Shown here piece by piece: positions 39,258-48,205 of a DNA stretch of 64,000 bases; the first letter of the stretch is position 1; every line of letters begins with the position of its first letter. The notes beneath the pieces are model-generated. The model was given only the letters and a program-made list of their open reading frames with translations. It was not told the DNA's origin and made no database searches. The DNA is from Cellulophaga fucicola (GTDB lineage Bacteria > Bacteroidota > Bacteroidia > Flavobacteriales > Flavobacteriaceae). The stretch is taken from the NCBI RefSeq assembly GCF_900119145.1, contig NZ_FPIY01000002.1:124001-188000 (forward strand), read 5' to 3'. A program made the translations under genes and the position numbers.

Positions 39258-40544
39258 ATGCCCAAAGAAGAGTCCAAAATAAAATTACGAGATGCCATTT
39301 CTATTGGTATTGGCGGTATGGTTGGCGGAGGAATTTTTGCTGTACTAGGTTTAGCTGTATCTCTTGCAAAAGGCGGCACCCCTGTAGCTTTTTTATTTGC
39401 TGGCATATTAGCATTAATAACATCTTACAGTTATGTAAAACTTTCTAAAACTTACCCAGACAGAGGTGGTACAGTAAAGTTTATAAATAAAGGTTTTGGT
39501 ATTTCTATTTTTAGTGGTGCTATAAATAATTTACTTTGGGTTAGTTATATTATTATGTTATCTCTCTACGCTAGTGCCTTTGGTTCTTATGCGCCAAACT
39601 TATTAGAAATTACCGCACACAAAACCTTAGATTTTCATATTTACGCCAGTGGCATTATAATTTTAGCAACAGTTATAAATTATTACAGTATTACTGTTGT
39701 AGGCAAAATAGAGTCGTATGCTGTAATTATTAAGTTAGTAATACTTATTTCTTTTATTTTTATTGGTGCTTACGGTTTAATTGGCAACCCAAACATATCT
39801 CAACTTGCTGTTTCGCAATGGGAAAGCCCTATTAAATTGTTTGCTGGCGGTATGGTTATTTTTGTTGCTTATGAGGGGTTTGAGCTTATTGCCAATGCTG
39901 CACCAGACATTATAAACCCTGAGAAAAACATACCTCGCGCATATTACTACTCTGTAATCTTTGTAATTTTACTTTATATTATTATTGCATTTGTTACAGT
40001 TGGTTCTTTACCTTTTTCTAAAATAGCAACTGCTCAAGATTATGTTTTAGCAGAAGCAGCAGAACCTATGCTTGGTAAAATTGGATTTTCAATTATTACT
40101 GTAGCCGCTTTAATCTCTACTTTTTCTGCTATTAACGCATCTTTATACGGAGGCAGTCGCGTTAATTTTGAAATTGCTCAAGATGATGAACTTCCACATA
40201 ACTTTTTATCACAACTATGGAATCAACCTATAGGCTTATTAATTACAGCTATTGCAACATTAGTCTTGGTTAACATATTAGACTTAGAAAGTATATCTAC
40301 AGCTGGTAGTGTTGGTTTTTTACTCATTTTTGGAATTGTAAATTTAGCTGGCTATAGACGAGCCAAAGAAACAGGTTCTAAAAAAAGCATACCACTAATT
40401 GGTTTTATCTTATGTTTAATTGCTACCGCAACACTATTACAACAGCAATACACTTCTAATATTTTAGGGGTAATTATATCTTTAAGCATTATTATTTTTT
40501 GCTTTTTAGTAGAGTGGATTTATAAAAAAACTGAAAAAAAATAG
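39258..40544 (+). CDS. Amino acid permease (APC superfamily)
   Basis: The 428-residue membrane protein has about 12 hydrophobic helices. The first includes the APC glycine-rich substrate-binding motif ISIGIGGMVGGGIFAVLG (residues ~14-31), and helix 6 contains GGMVIFVAYEGFELIANA. Other family landmarks are NPEKNIPRAYYYSV and FSAINASLYGGSRVNFEIA. It likely imports or exchanges an amino acid or polyamine; the substrate cannot be read from the sequence. It is monocistronic, with an antiporter gene 114 bases further on. Confidence 0.93.
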   Translation: MPKEESKIKLRDAISIGIGGMVGGGIFAVLGLAVSLAKGGTPVAFLFAGILALITSYSYVKLSKTYPDRGGTVKFINKGFGISIFSGAINNLLWVSYIIMLSLYASAFGSYAPNLLEITAHKTLDFHIYASGIIILATVINYYSITVVGKIESYAVIIKLVILISFIFIGAYGLIGNPNISQLAVSQWESPIKLFAGGMVIFVAYEGFELIANAAPDIINPEKNIPRAYYYSVIFVILLYIIIAFVTVGSLPFSKIATAQDYVLAEAAEPMLGKIGFSIITVAALISTFSAINASLYGGSRVNFEIAQDDELPHNFLSQLWNQPIGLLITAIATLVLVNILDLESISTAGSVGFLLIFGIVNLAGYRRAKETGSKKSIPLIGFILCLIATATLLQQQYTSNILGVIISLSIIIFCFLVEWIYKKTEKK

Positions 40545-40627
40545 CCCTAAAAAATAAGAGTTACATATTTATACAAGCCAGAGCAATAGATTAACAGAAA
40601 TACATATATTAATAAAATAATATCCGT

Positions 40628-40635
40628 TATTTTTG
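40628..40635 (+). promoter_or_regulatory. Bacteroidota -7 promoter element (TATTTTTG)
   Basis: This is a TAnnTTTG match 23 bases before the ATG at 40658 of the antiporter gene. Confidence 0.5.
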
Positions 40636-40657
40636 TCGCTTAGTAAAATTGAACCGA

Positions 40658-42118
40658 ATGAACTTAACTATTGAAAATATTTTATTGGTTGGCTCTATTT
40701 TGCTTTTTATAAGCATAATAGTAGGTAAAACATCTTATAAATTTGGCGTACCAACATTACTTTTATTTTTAATTATAGGGATGCTAGCCGGTTCTGATGG
40801 TATTGGAGGTATTCGTTTTGACGATCCCAAACTAGCACAGTTCATAGGTATAGTTTCTTTAAATTTTATTCTTTTCTCTGGAGGATTAGACACCAACTGG
40901 AATACGGTAAAACCTATACTTAGAGAAGGCTTTGTACTCTCTACCGTAGGTGTACTTTTAACCGCCATTACACTTGGCACATTTGTATGGTATGTAACAG
41001 ACTTTACAATTTACGAAAGTATGCTGCTGGGTTCTATTGTATCTTCTACAGATGCCGCAGCTGTTTTTTCTATTTTAAGATCTAAAAGTTTAGCTCTTAA
41101 AAACAATCTAAGGCCAACCTTAGAGATGGAAAGCGGTAGTAACGATCCTATGGCTTACGTTTTAACACTTGCTTTTTTAACACTGGTTATTAATCAAGAT
41201 AAAGATTTAGCCTCTATAATTCCTATGTTTTTACAACAGATGGCTTTTGGCGCTATTGCAGGTTTTGGCTTTGGTAAACTAAGTAAATATATAATTAACA
41301 AGATTAAATTAGATTTTGAAGGACTTTATCCTGTACTGGTAATAGCTTTAATGTTTATTACTTTTTCTGCAACCGATTTTGTTGGTGGTAATGGCTTTTT
41401 AGCTATTTATATCTGTGCAGTTTATTTAGGCAACCAAGACCTTATACATAAAAAAACTATTTTAAAAATGTACGATGGTTTAGCTTGGCTAATGCAAATT
41501 GTACTTTTCTTAACGCTAGGTCTACTTGTTTTTCCTTCTAAAATTGTTCCCATATTTGGAATAGGAATGTTGATTTCTGTGTTCTTAATTTTAGTTGCTC
41601 GTCCTGTAAGTGTACTTTTAAGCCTTATGTTTTTTAAAATGAAATTTAGAAGACGTCTATACATTTCTTGGGTTGGCTTACGTGGCGCTGTACCAATTGT
41701 GTTTGCAACATACCCATTATTGGCTGGTATAAATAAAGCAGATATGATTTTTAATATTGTATTCTTTATCTCCGTCTCTTCCGTAATAATACAAGGCACA
41801 ACCCTATCTGTAATGGCAAAATGGTTAAACGTAGCATTACCAAATGAAGAGAAAAAATTAAATGCAACAGATTTATTATTTGCAGACAATCCTAAAGCTT
41901 TAATAAAAGAGATTCCCGTTTCTGCTAACTGTTATGCCGCAGATAAAAAAATAGTAGATCTAAGCTTTCCTAAGCACGCTATTATTGCAATGATCAGGAG
42001 AGACAACCAATACATTACTCCTAACGGCTCTACAATTATACTAGATAAAGATGTACTTGTTGTTCTTGCAGATAAGCAAGAAGCCATAGATAATGTAAAA
42101 GAATGCCTAAACAAGTAA
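40658..42118 (+). CDS. Potassium/proton antiporter of the CPA1 family (NhaP2/CvrA-like)
   Basis: From the ATG at 40658 the protein has 486 residues. About 12-13 membrane helices are followed from residue ~400 by a cytoplasmic RCK_C (TrkA-C) domain with IVDLSFPKHAIIAMIRRD and DKDVLVVLADKQEA. The transport core has the paired acidic residues of CPA1 antiporters (LGSIVSSTDAAAVFSIL and LEMESGSNDPMAYVL). The combination matches NhaP2/CvrA K+/H+ antiporters used for cell-volume and pH control. A TTG start 9 bases upstream exists; ATG is preferred. The -7 element TATTTTTG lies just upstream. Confidence 0.93.
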   Translation: MNLTIENILLVGSILLFISIIVGKTSYKFGVPTLLLFLIIGMLAGSDGIGGIRFDDPKLAQFIGIVSLNFILFSGGLDTNWNTVKPILREGFVLSTVGVLLTAITLGTFVWYVTDFTIYESMLLGSIVSSTDAAAVFSILRSKSLALKNNLRPTLEMESGSNDPMAYVLTLAFLTLVINQDKDLASIIPMFLQQMAFGAIAGFGFGKLSKYIINKIKLDFEGLYPVLVIALMFITFSATDFVGGNGFLAIYICAVYLGNQDLIHKKTILKMYDGLAWLMQIVLFLTLGLLVFPSKIVPIFGIGMLISVFLILVARPVSVLLSLMFFKMKFRRRLYISWVGLRGAVPIVFATYPLLAGINKADMIFNIVFFISVSSVIIQGTTLSVMAKWLNVALPNEEKKLNATDLLFADNPKALIKEIPVSANCYAADKKIVDLSFPKHAIIAMIRRDNQYITPNGSTIILDKDVLVVLADKQEAIDNVKECLNK

Positions 42119-42159
42119 CATTTAATATAAATTAACATTTACCTATTTATTTTATAAAG

Positions 42160-42167
42160 TAACTTTG
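42160..42167 (+). promoter_or_regulatory. Bacteroidota -7 promoter element (TAACTTTG) abutting a start codon
   Basis: TAACTTTG is a clear TAnnTTTG match, but it ends only 4 bases before the GTG start at 42172. The predicted transcript would start at or next to the start codon (leaderless). Confidence 0.5.
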
Positions 42168-42171
42168 CAGC

Positions 42172-42546
42172 GTGAAAAAGAATATAAAACTTATAAGCGT
42201 AATTTTACTTACAGCACTCTATTGTTTAGCAATGGGAGCCGTAACACAATCGCTTGTTACCTATTCTGCAGACAATACAGCTAAAAGTAACGAAGTACAA
42301 CTTTCTTACAACAAGCCTAACACTTCATTTTTTCAGAGAATACAAACAGAGAATACAATAGATATTCCGAGTAACACAAATGTACCCTCTGATTTTAAAA
42401 ACCCGTTTCAGAATTTCTTAACTCCTGCTATTGCCATAGCGCAAACCACAGAGGTTTTATATTCTAAACACATAAACACATCTTTAAACTTTTTAATTCA
42501 ACTTAAAAAATCGAGTTTATTATATCCTTTCCATTTTTTCTGGTAG
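42172..42546 (+). CDS. Small secreted or membrane-anchored protein with aromatic C-terminus
   Basis: The GTG-started protein has 124 residues. It begins with a Lys-rich start and one hydrophobic helix (LISVILLTALYCLAMGA), either a signal peptide or an anchor. A Ser/Thr/Asn-rich segment follows, and the end is strongly aromatic: YPFHFFW. I recall short Flavobacteriaceae proteins with a similar aromatic end, but know no function. GTG follows a -7 element almost immediately, so translation may be leaderless. It precedes an unrelated hypothetical gene on the same strand by about 100 bases. Confidence 0.65.
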   Translation: MKKNIKLISVILLTALYCLAMGAVTQSLVTYSADNTAKSNEVQLSYNKPNTSFFQRIQTENTIDIPSNTNVPSDFKNPFQNFLTPAIAIAQTTEVLYSKHINTSLNFLIQLKKSSLLYPFHFFW

Positions 42547-42646
42547 AATAAATTGTTACCACAAGCGCTGTTTTACAGCAAATAACAATTTAACAAAAGG
42601 CTTTGCAAACGCATTGCCCACATACTACACACAATATTTTAAAAAA

Positions 42647-43144
42647 ATGCAAATGGATTTAGGAACAGATATCATAGCTACTATAGTTGTAGTTGTATGC
42701 GTTATACCTTTTATATTAATAGCTAAAGGTCGAAAAAAAAGGGAGAAAAAAATGCTTGCCTCTTTAGAAGAAATAGCAAATAGAGATAATTGCACAATTA
42801 ATGATTACGAAATAAATGCCGATTTTATTATAGGAATAGATCATAAACAAAATCAAGTTTTTTATTACAAGAATGAAGAAGGTGTAATAAATGAAGGATC
42901 TGTTAACCTATCTGGTATTGAAAAATGTAAGCTTGCTACACACAGCAAAACAATTAATGGTAAAAACCGAAAAGAATCTATAATTAAAGGATTAGACTTA
43001 AAATTTATACCTCGTTACAAACAAGATCCAGAAGTATCTTTTACTGTATATGATTCCGATTTAAAAATGCAACTTACTGGAGAGCTGCAATTAGCAAAAA
43101 AATGGGAAACGCTAATAAACAAAAAGCTACTACAGTTTAATTAA
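42647..43144 (+). CDS. Membrane-anchored protein of unknown function
   Basis: From the ATG at 42647 the protein has 165 residues. One hydrophobic helix (IIATIVVVVCVIPFILIA) near the N-terminus is followed by a Lys/Arg-rich stop-transfer segment (KGRKKREKKM). The cytoplasmic domain of ~125 residues has a strand-rich pattern (NADFIIGIDHKQNQVFYYK, GSVNLSGIEKCKLA) that recalls small PH-like or ligand-sensing modules. Starts at Met 42653 or at an upstream TTG are possible. No family recognised. Confidence 0.7.
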   Translation: MQMDLGTDIIATIVVVVCVIPFILIAKGRKKREKKMLASLEEIANRDNCTINDYEINADFIIGIDHKQNQVFYYKNEEGVINEGSVNLSGIEKCKLATHSKTINGKNRKESIIKGLDLKFIPRYKQDPEVSFTVYDSDLKMQLTGELQLAKKWETLINKKLLQFN

Positions 43145-43149
43145 TTTAA

Positions 43150-43181
43150 AAAAAGCCCTTTACTTTTGTAAAGGGCTTTTT
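43150..43181. terminator. Bidirectional hairpin terminator
   Basis: AAAAGCCCTTTAC and GTAAAGGGCTTTT form a 13-base-pair stem between the convergent membrane-protein and GH16 genes. Confidence 0.85.
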
Positions 43182-43201
43182 CTATTTCATTTGTTTAAAG
43201 A

Positions 43202-44128
43202 TTATTCATCTTTTAATTCCCAAGATCTAACCCAATCATAATAAGTTGTCCTCTCTGATTTAGTTCCTGTCATTCCCCCATCTTCAGGAACAGGATTCCA
43301 ATCGTAAGTTTCTACGACCAACCTTAAGTACATTTGCAAACTAAACTCTGCTTTAGGAGTTATAGTATAAACTTTTTTACCATCAAGATAAAACTCTATT
43401 TCTGTTGGGCTCTTCCACCAAGCACCGTAGATATGATAATCTTCCCAAACCTTTTCACCTGTAGTTACATTTTTACCTTCAGATCCAACTGGAGTCTCAT
43501 CACAAGCGGTATTTCTACTGTGCGTATTTGAATGCATTGTTTCATCAAAAGTTTTAGCAAAATTTGCCGATCCTGTAATTTGCCCTACACATTCTTGTAT
43601 ATCTAATTCTGTTACTCTCTTATTACAAGCTTCTCCCTCACCAACAACATTAATTAACCAAAATGTAGAAGACATAAAAGTTTTATTTGCTTTCATACTA
43701 CACTCTACATAAGTACCAACCTGTACTGCGTTTTTAGAGTAAATATTAGAACCTGCGTGAGTAAAAGTGTCTCCATTAACTACTTCTGGTTCGTTTAACT
43801 TATATGGAGTAAGCATTAAATTACCATCAGCTTGTGAAACAGTATTTGCTTTAAAAATACCGGGAGCTCTACCTATCCAGCGTGTACTGGTATTTTCCCA
43901 TTTGGCTTCATCAAAACTATTATTATTAAACTCATCTGATATGCTTTCTATTTTAGCCCATTTTTTACCCGAAGGAGTAGGACTGTTACCTTCTACAAAA
44001 AACGGAGTTTCTTTAGCAATGGCTTTTTCTAAAGCACTATTAACAGTATCATCATCACCAGAACTACTGCATGATAAACTACTAAAAATCATCAATACAA
44101 CTACATATTTTAAATTCACCTTTAACAT
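43202..44128 (-). CDS. Surface lipoprotein, glycoside hydrolase family 16 (agarase/porphyranase-like)
   Basis: The 308-residue protein has a lipobox at Cys20 followed by SSSGDDD, an acidic stretch resembling the lipoprotein surface-export signal of Bacteroidota. The GH16 jelly-roll catalytic motif ELDIQE gives nucleophile Glu174, Asp176 and acid/base Glu179. WRYDGRAP-type substrate-cleft features include TRWIGRAPGIFKANT, and the C-terminal TYYDWVRSW is typical of algal-polysaccharide GH16 enzymes such as agarases and porphyranases. It would cut galactans from red algae, but the exact substrate (agar, porphyran, carrageenan) is not decided. No SusC/SusD pair or sulfatase is adjacent, so it is not in an obvious utilisation locus. 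Confidence 0.9.
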   Translation of the reverse strand: MLKVNLKYVVVLMIFSSLSCSSSGDDDTVNSALEKAIAKETPFFVEGNSPTPSGKKWAKIESISDEFNNNSFDEAKWENTSTRWIGRAPGIFKANTVSQADGNLMLTPYKLNEPEVVNGDTFTHAGSNIYSKNAVQVGTYVECSMKANKTFMSSTFWLINVVGEGEACNKRVTELDIQECVGQITGSANFAKTFDETMHSNTHSRNTACDETPVGSEGKNVTTGEKVWEDYHIYGAWWKSPTEIEFYLDGKKVYTITPKAEFSLQMYLRLVVETYDWNPVPEDGGMTGTKSERTTYYDWVRSWELKDE

Positions 44129-44399
44129 TTATAACTGTTTTTCTTACAAATATATAAAAAACAACTAGTGTAGATCTAAAATAGACTTAAAACCTACATC
44201 TAAATAATTGCTTGTAAACTTTGAAAGAATTTAAGAGTATCAATATAAAAATTCGTAAACAAATCATTAATAGTGTGTTATAAAAAATCAACCTTATTTT
44301 AATGAAATATAAAGTCCTTTTAATATTACATAGATTTATTTAATACACTCTCTTTAAAGTTTTTTTATTACTTTGTTAATCTAACTACAAAGAAACTAC

Positions 44400-45137
44400 A
44401 TGGAAGTTCTAGGTATAGACATTGGCGGCTCTGGTATAAAAGGAGCTATTGTAAACATTAAAACGGGAGAAAAACTTACCGAACGTTTTAGAATACCTAC
44501 TCCGCCCACTAAAAAGCCTAAAGAAATGGCTAAAGTGGTACACAAAATAATAAAACACTTTAATTACAACGGTCCTGTTGGCTGCGGATTTCCTACTTTA
44601 ATAAAGAAAGGAATTTGTAAAACACCTGGTAACTTACATAATAAATGGGTAGATACAGATGTAACTAAGCTTTTTTCTGAAACTACAGGTTTGCCTTTTA
44701 CAGTTATAAATGATGCAGATGCAGCTTGCTATGCAGAAATGAATTATGGTATTGGCAAAGACCTAAAAGGTTTTGTTATAATGATAACTATTGGTACAGG
44801 TTTAGGAAGTAGCGCTTATTTAGACGGTAAGCTTATCCCTAATTTTGAACTTGGACAAATACCTTATAAAAAACACAAAAAAATAGAGCTTTGGGCAGCA
44901 GATTCAGCTAGACAACGAGAAGAACTATCTTTTAAAAAATGGGCTAAAAGATTAAACACATTTTTAGAATACATAGAGCTTTTAGTTGCTCCAGACACTA
45001 TAGTTCTTGGTGGCGGAATCTCTAAGGAATTTGATAAATTTAGCAAACATATAAAAATTACAACTCCAGTTTTACCTGCCGTTTTAGAAAACCACGCTGG
45101 CATTATTGGCGCAGCTTCTGCTACATTAAAGAAGTAA
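44400..45137 (+). CDS. ROK-family polyphosphate glucokinase-like kinase
   Basis: The 245-residue sugar kinase has phosphate-binding motif 1 at the N-terminus (GIDIGGSGIKGA, residues 5-16). NDADAACYAEM at 104-114 carries the catalytic Asp, and the second phosphate loop is ITIGTGLGSS (~129-138). It lacks the Cys-rich zinc motif of classical ROK repressors and kinases. This fits polyphosphate:glucose phosphotransferases, which can phosphorylate glucose with polyphosphate or ATP. It is divergent from the GH16 gene, with 271 bases between, and ends with a strong terminator. Phosphate-donor choice is inferred from sequence type only. Confidence 0.85.
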   Translation: MEVLGIDIGGSGIKGAIVNIKTGEKLTERFRIPTPPTKKPKEMAKVVHKIIKHFNYNGPVGCGFPTLIKKGICKTPGNLHNKWVDTDVTKLFSETTGLPFTVINDADAACYAEMNYGIGKDLKGFVIMITIGTGLGSSAYLDGKLIPNFELGQIPYKKHKKIELWAADSARQREELSFKKWAKRLNTFLEYIELLVAPDTIVLGGGISKEFDKFSKHIKITTPVLPAVLENHAGIIGAASATLKK

Positions 45138-45151
45138 TTTTATCTAAAATT

Positions 45152-45191
45152 AAAAAGAGCCTTTATCTAAATCTAGATAAAGGCTCTTTTT
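45152..45191. terminator. Bidirectional hairpin terminator
   Basis: AAAAAGAGCCTTTATCTA and TAGATAAAGGCTCTTTTT form a perfect 18-base-pair stem between the glucokinase-like gene and the convergent lipoprotein gene. Confidence 0.9.
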
Positions 45192-45210
45192 ATGCACTTA
45201 ACTTACTGTT

Positions 45211-46113
45211 TTATTTTAATACCTCTGCTCCTTCTAGCTTAGAAAAGAAATTCTCTTCTACAGTTGATGAAAAGCTAATATCACTAACATCTATTTTAGT
45301 TATGTATTCTCCCAATCCGTCTTTATCAGCCGTAGACCAATATGTTTTAAAATCAGTTGCAAACACAATACCGTCTACAGTTGTTGTTCCTTGAGTTACC
45401 GTAATTTTTTCTGGTGCGTGACCTCCGTTAGGGAAATATTCAGGATAAGAAACAATGTACTTAAATGCATCTACTAAATTTGTTTTAGCATTAACGTACA
45501 TAATATAATAATCATCTGGCGCAGAACCTACACCTTTGTCATACGTTACTTTTACTACGTTCTGCATAGCTCCTTTGAATTCTACTTGCGGCAACAATTC
45601 TAGATTTACACCTGTACCATCAAAAACAAAAGGTTGACCAGAAAAGTAAATAGGAGTTAATGCCCAAAACTTAGTATCATATGCAAAAGAAGTACTGTCT
45701 TTTGCTTTTATCCAAGACTCTTTACCATCCCATCCAAAAACATCGTTATTGTCTGTAATACTATTATGTCTTGCTTTATTGTTCCAAGTATCTATAGTTT
45801 GGTAAGAGTCTCTTATACCTTTACCATTTACTGGCTGGTAATTAAACCTAAGCGATAAAAAACCATTAGCATACCAATTTTTTAGTCCGCCGTGAGCTTC
45901 CATAGCACTCCATAAAACCTTACCTGCATCTGTTGCATTTAATCTTTTATTAGCAGCAGTAACTCTTTTTTCTATCCAAGAATTTGGTATTTGATAACCT
46001 AACTCTTCTGTTTGCTCTACTATAGTTTTATCAGCTTCTTTTTTACTTGTTTCCTTACAAGCTACAAAACTCAATATTGTAAATAAGCTTACAAGTTTTA
46101 CTGTTATTCTCAT
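45211..46113 (-). CDS. Uncharacterised lipoprotein (possibly DUF6503 family)
   Basis: The 300-residue protein has a lipobox ending Val-Ala-Cys at 17-19. The mature part contains MEAHGGLKNWYANGFLSL, DVFGWDGKESWIKAKD and YYIMYVNAKTNLVDAFKYIV. These are patterns of the outer-membrane lipoprotein-sorting-like fold, where a beta sheet begins after a helix containing Ala-His-Gly-Gly. I associate it with the DUF6503 proteins of Bacteroidota, with only moderate confidence. It probably sits in the periplasm facing a membrane and may bind a lipid or ligand. It is monocistronic, with a bidirectional terminator downstream. Confidence 0.75.
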   Translation of the reverse strand: MRITVKLVSLFTILSFVACKETSKKEADKTIVEQTEELGYQIPNSWIEKRVTAANKRLNATDAGKVLWSAMEAHGGLKNWYANGFLSLRFNYQPVNGKGIRDSYQTIDTWNNKARHNSITDNNDVFGWDGKESWIKAKDSTSFAYDTKFWALTPIYFSGQPFVFDGTGVNLELLPQVEFKGAMQNVVKVTYDKGVGSAPDDYYIMYVNAKTNLVDAFKYIVSYPEYFPNGGHAPEKITVTQGTTTVDGIVFATDFKTYWSTADKDGLGEYITKIDVSDISFSSTVEENFFSKLEGAEVLK

Positions 46114-46186
46114 TGTATCCTTAATTTATATGTTAATATGTAATAGTCGTTTTAACTTACAAAACATTTCAAAAATAAATAAAAAA

Positions 46187-46213
46187 AATCCCAAGACTTA
46201 CGACTTGGGATTT
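46187..46213 (-). terminator. Hairpin terminator of typA
   Basis: On the minus strand a stem of AAATCCCAAG and CTTGGGATTT with an 8-base loop ends in a T tract, 21 bases after the typA stop codon. Confidence 0.8.
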
Positions 46214-46234
46214 AAGTATGTATAAAGCAATTAA

Positions 46235-48034
46235 TTATGCTATTTTATTACGTTTACGTTCGTTTTCTGTTAAGTAAATTTTACGTAATCTCAAATGAGC
46301 AGGAGTTACCTCTACGTACTCATCTTTTTGTATGTATTCTAATGCTTCTTCTAAAGAGAATTTTATAGCTGGTACAATTTTAGCTTTATCATCTGCTCCC
46401 GAAGAACGTACGTTAGACATTTTTTTAGTTTTAGTAATATTCACAGACATATCATCGCCTCTAGAATTCTCACCAATTACTTGTCCTTCGTAAATATCTT
46501 CACCTGGCTCAACAAAAAACTTACCTCTATCTTGTAATTTATCAATAGAATAAGGAATAGCTTTACCCATTTCCATAGAAACCAAAGAACCATTTTGACG
46601 TTGAGGAATATCTCCACGCATTGGTTGGTATTCTAAGAAACGGTGTGCCATAATAGCTTCACCAGCAGTTGCAGTTAATAATTGGTTTCTAAGACCAATA
46701 ATACCACGAGAAGGAATTAAGAATTCGCATACCATACGCTCTCCTTTTGCTTCCATACTAGTCATTTCACCTTTACGCATAGAAACCATCTCTACTGCTT
46801 TACCAGATACAGTTTCTGGTAAATCTATAGTTAATGCTTCTATAGGTTCACATTTAACACCATCAATCTCTTTTATAATAACTTGTGGCTGTCCAATTTG
46901 TAGTTCGTAACCTTCTCTACGCATTGTTTCTATAAGTACAGATAAGTGTAATACACCACGTCCAAATACTAAAAATTTATCAGCACTGTTAGTTTCATTA
47001 ACACGTAATGCCAAGTTTTTCTCTAACTCACGTGCTAAACGATCTTTAATATGACGAGAAGTAACAAATTTACCATCTCTACCAAAGAAAGGAGAATCGT
47101 TAATTGTGAACAACATACTCATTGTTGGCTCATCAATAGCAATACTCTCTAATTTCTCAGGGTTTTCTATATCAGCAACAGTATCTCCAATTTCAAAACC
47201 TTCTAAACCTACAATAGCACAGATATCACCAGTAGCAACTTCTTCTACTCTTAATCTACCAAGACCTTCAAAAGTATAAAGTTCTTTTATTTTAGATTTA
47301 GTAATACTACCATCTCTTTTTACAAGAGAAATTTGTTGACCTTCTTTTAAGCTACCACGTTGTAATCTACCAATAGCAATTCTTCCTGTAAAAGAAGAAT
47401 AATCTAAAGAAGTAATAAGCATTTGAGTATTTCCTTCTTCAACTTTAAAAGTTGGGATATGCTCAATAACCATATCTAATAATGGCTCAATATTTTCTGT
47501 TTCGTTTTTCCAGTCATCACTCATCCAGTTATTCTTAGCTGAACCATAAACTGTTGGAAAATCTAACTGCCACTCTTCTGCTCCTAACTCAAACATTAAG
47601 TCAAAAACTTTTTCATGTACTTCTTCTGGTGTACAGTTTTCTTTATCAACCTTATTAACAACAACACAAGGTTTTAAACCAAGGTCAATTGCTTTTTGCA
47701 ATACAAAACGAGTTTGTGGCATAGGTCCTTCAAAAGCATCTACTAAAAGTAAAACTCCATCTGCCATATTTAATACTCGCTCTACCTCTCCACCAAAATC
47801 GGCGTGACCAGGAGTATCTATAATGTTAATTTTTGTGTCTTTATAGACTACAGAAACGTTTTTAGATACGATTGTTATTCCGCGTTCGCGTTCTAAATCG
47901 TTGTTATCTAATATAAGATCACCAGTATTTTGGTTCTCTCTAAATAACTGACAGTGGTACATAATCTTATCTACCAAGGTCGTTTTCCCGTGATCTACGT
48001 GGGCAATAATTGCAATATTCTTCGTTGTTGACAT
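46235..48034 (-). CDS. typA: Ribosome-associated GTPase TypA/BipA
   Basis: This 599-residue translational GTPase is related to EF-G and assists 50S assembly and stress or cold adaptation. The GTPase domain has the P-loop AHVDHGKTT (~10-18), DTPGHADFGGEVERV and the NKVD element. Domain II and the EF-G-like C-terminal domains follow. The BipA-specific C-terminal domain includes MVSMRKGEMTSMEAKGERM and ends with TPAHLRLRKIYLTENERKR. The length matches the family. It is divergent from kdsA, with -7 elements for both genes in the shared 170 bases. Confidence 0.98.
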   Translation of the reverse strand: MSTTKNIAIIAHVDHGKTTLVDKIMYHCQLFRENQNTGDLILDNNDLERERGITIVSKNVSVVYKDTKINIIDTPGHADFGGEVERVLNMADGVLLLVDAFEGPMPQTRFVLQKAIDLGLKPCVVVNKVDKENCTPEEVHEKVFDLMFELGAEEWQLDFPTVYGSAKNNWMSDDWKNETENIEPLLDMVIEHIPTFKVEEGNTQMLITSLDYSSFTGRIAIGRLQRGSLKEGQQISLVKRDGSITKSKIKELYTFEGLGRLRVEEVATGDICAIVGLEGFEIGDTVADIENPEKLESIAIDEPTMSMLFTINDSPFFGRDGKFVTSRHIKDRLARELEKNLALRVNETNSADKFLVFGRGVLHLSVLIETMRREGYELQIGQPQVIIKEIDGVKCEPIEALTIDLPETVSGKAVEMVSMRKGEMTSMEAKGERMVCEFLIPSRGIIGLRNQLLTATAGEAIMAHRFLEYQPMRGDIPQRQNGSLVSMEMGKAIPYSIDKLQDRGKFFVEPGEDIYEGQVIGENSRGDDMSVNITKTKKMSNVRSSGADDKAKIVPAIKFSLEEALEYIQKDEYVEVTPAHLRLRKIYLTENERKRNKIA

Positions 48035-48074
48035 AACTGATTTTTAAATGCATTTACCTTACTAAATGCGCGCG

Positions 48075-48082
48075 CAAAGATA
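48075..48082 (-). promoter_or_regulatory. Bacteroidota -7 promoter element (TATCTTTG, minus strand) for typA
   Basis: On the minus strand this is TATCTTTG, 41 bases upstream of the typA start codon. Confidence 0.65.
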
Positions 48083-48176
48083 CTCTATTTTTTTTAGCAA
48101 AAAGAAAAAGATTAAAATTTCTTATTATACTGATTTTGAGCTTGTTTACAAATGCTAAATTCCTAGTAAAAACTAC

Positions 48177-48184
48177 TATCTTTG
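48177..48184 (+). promoter_or_regulatory. Bacteroidota -7 promoter element (TATCTTTG) for kdsA
   Basis: TATCTTTG lies 22 bases before the kdsA ATG at 48206, so the leader would be about 15-17 bases. Confidence 0.65.
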
Positions 48185-48205
48185 CAAACATAAATTATAC
48201 TACAG

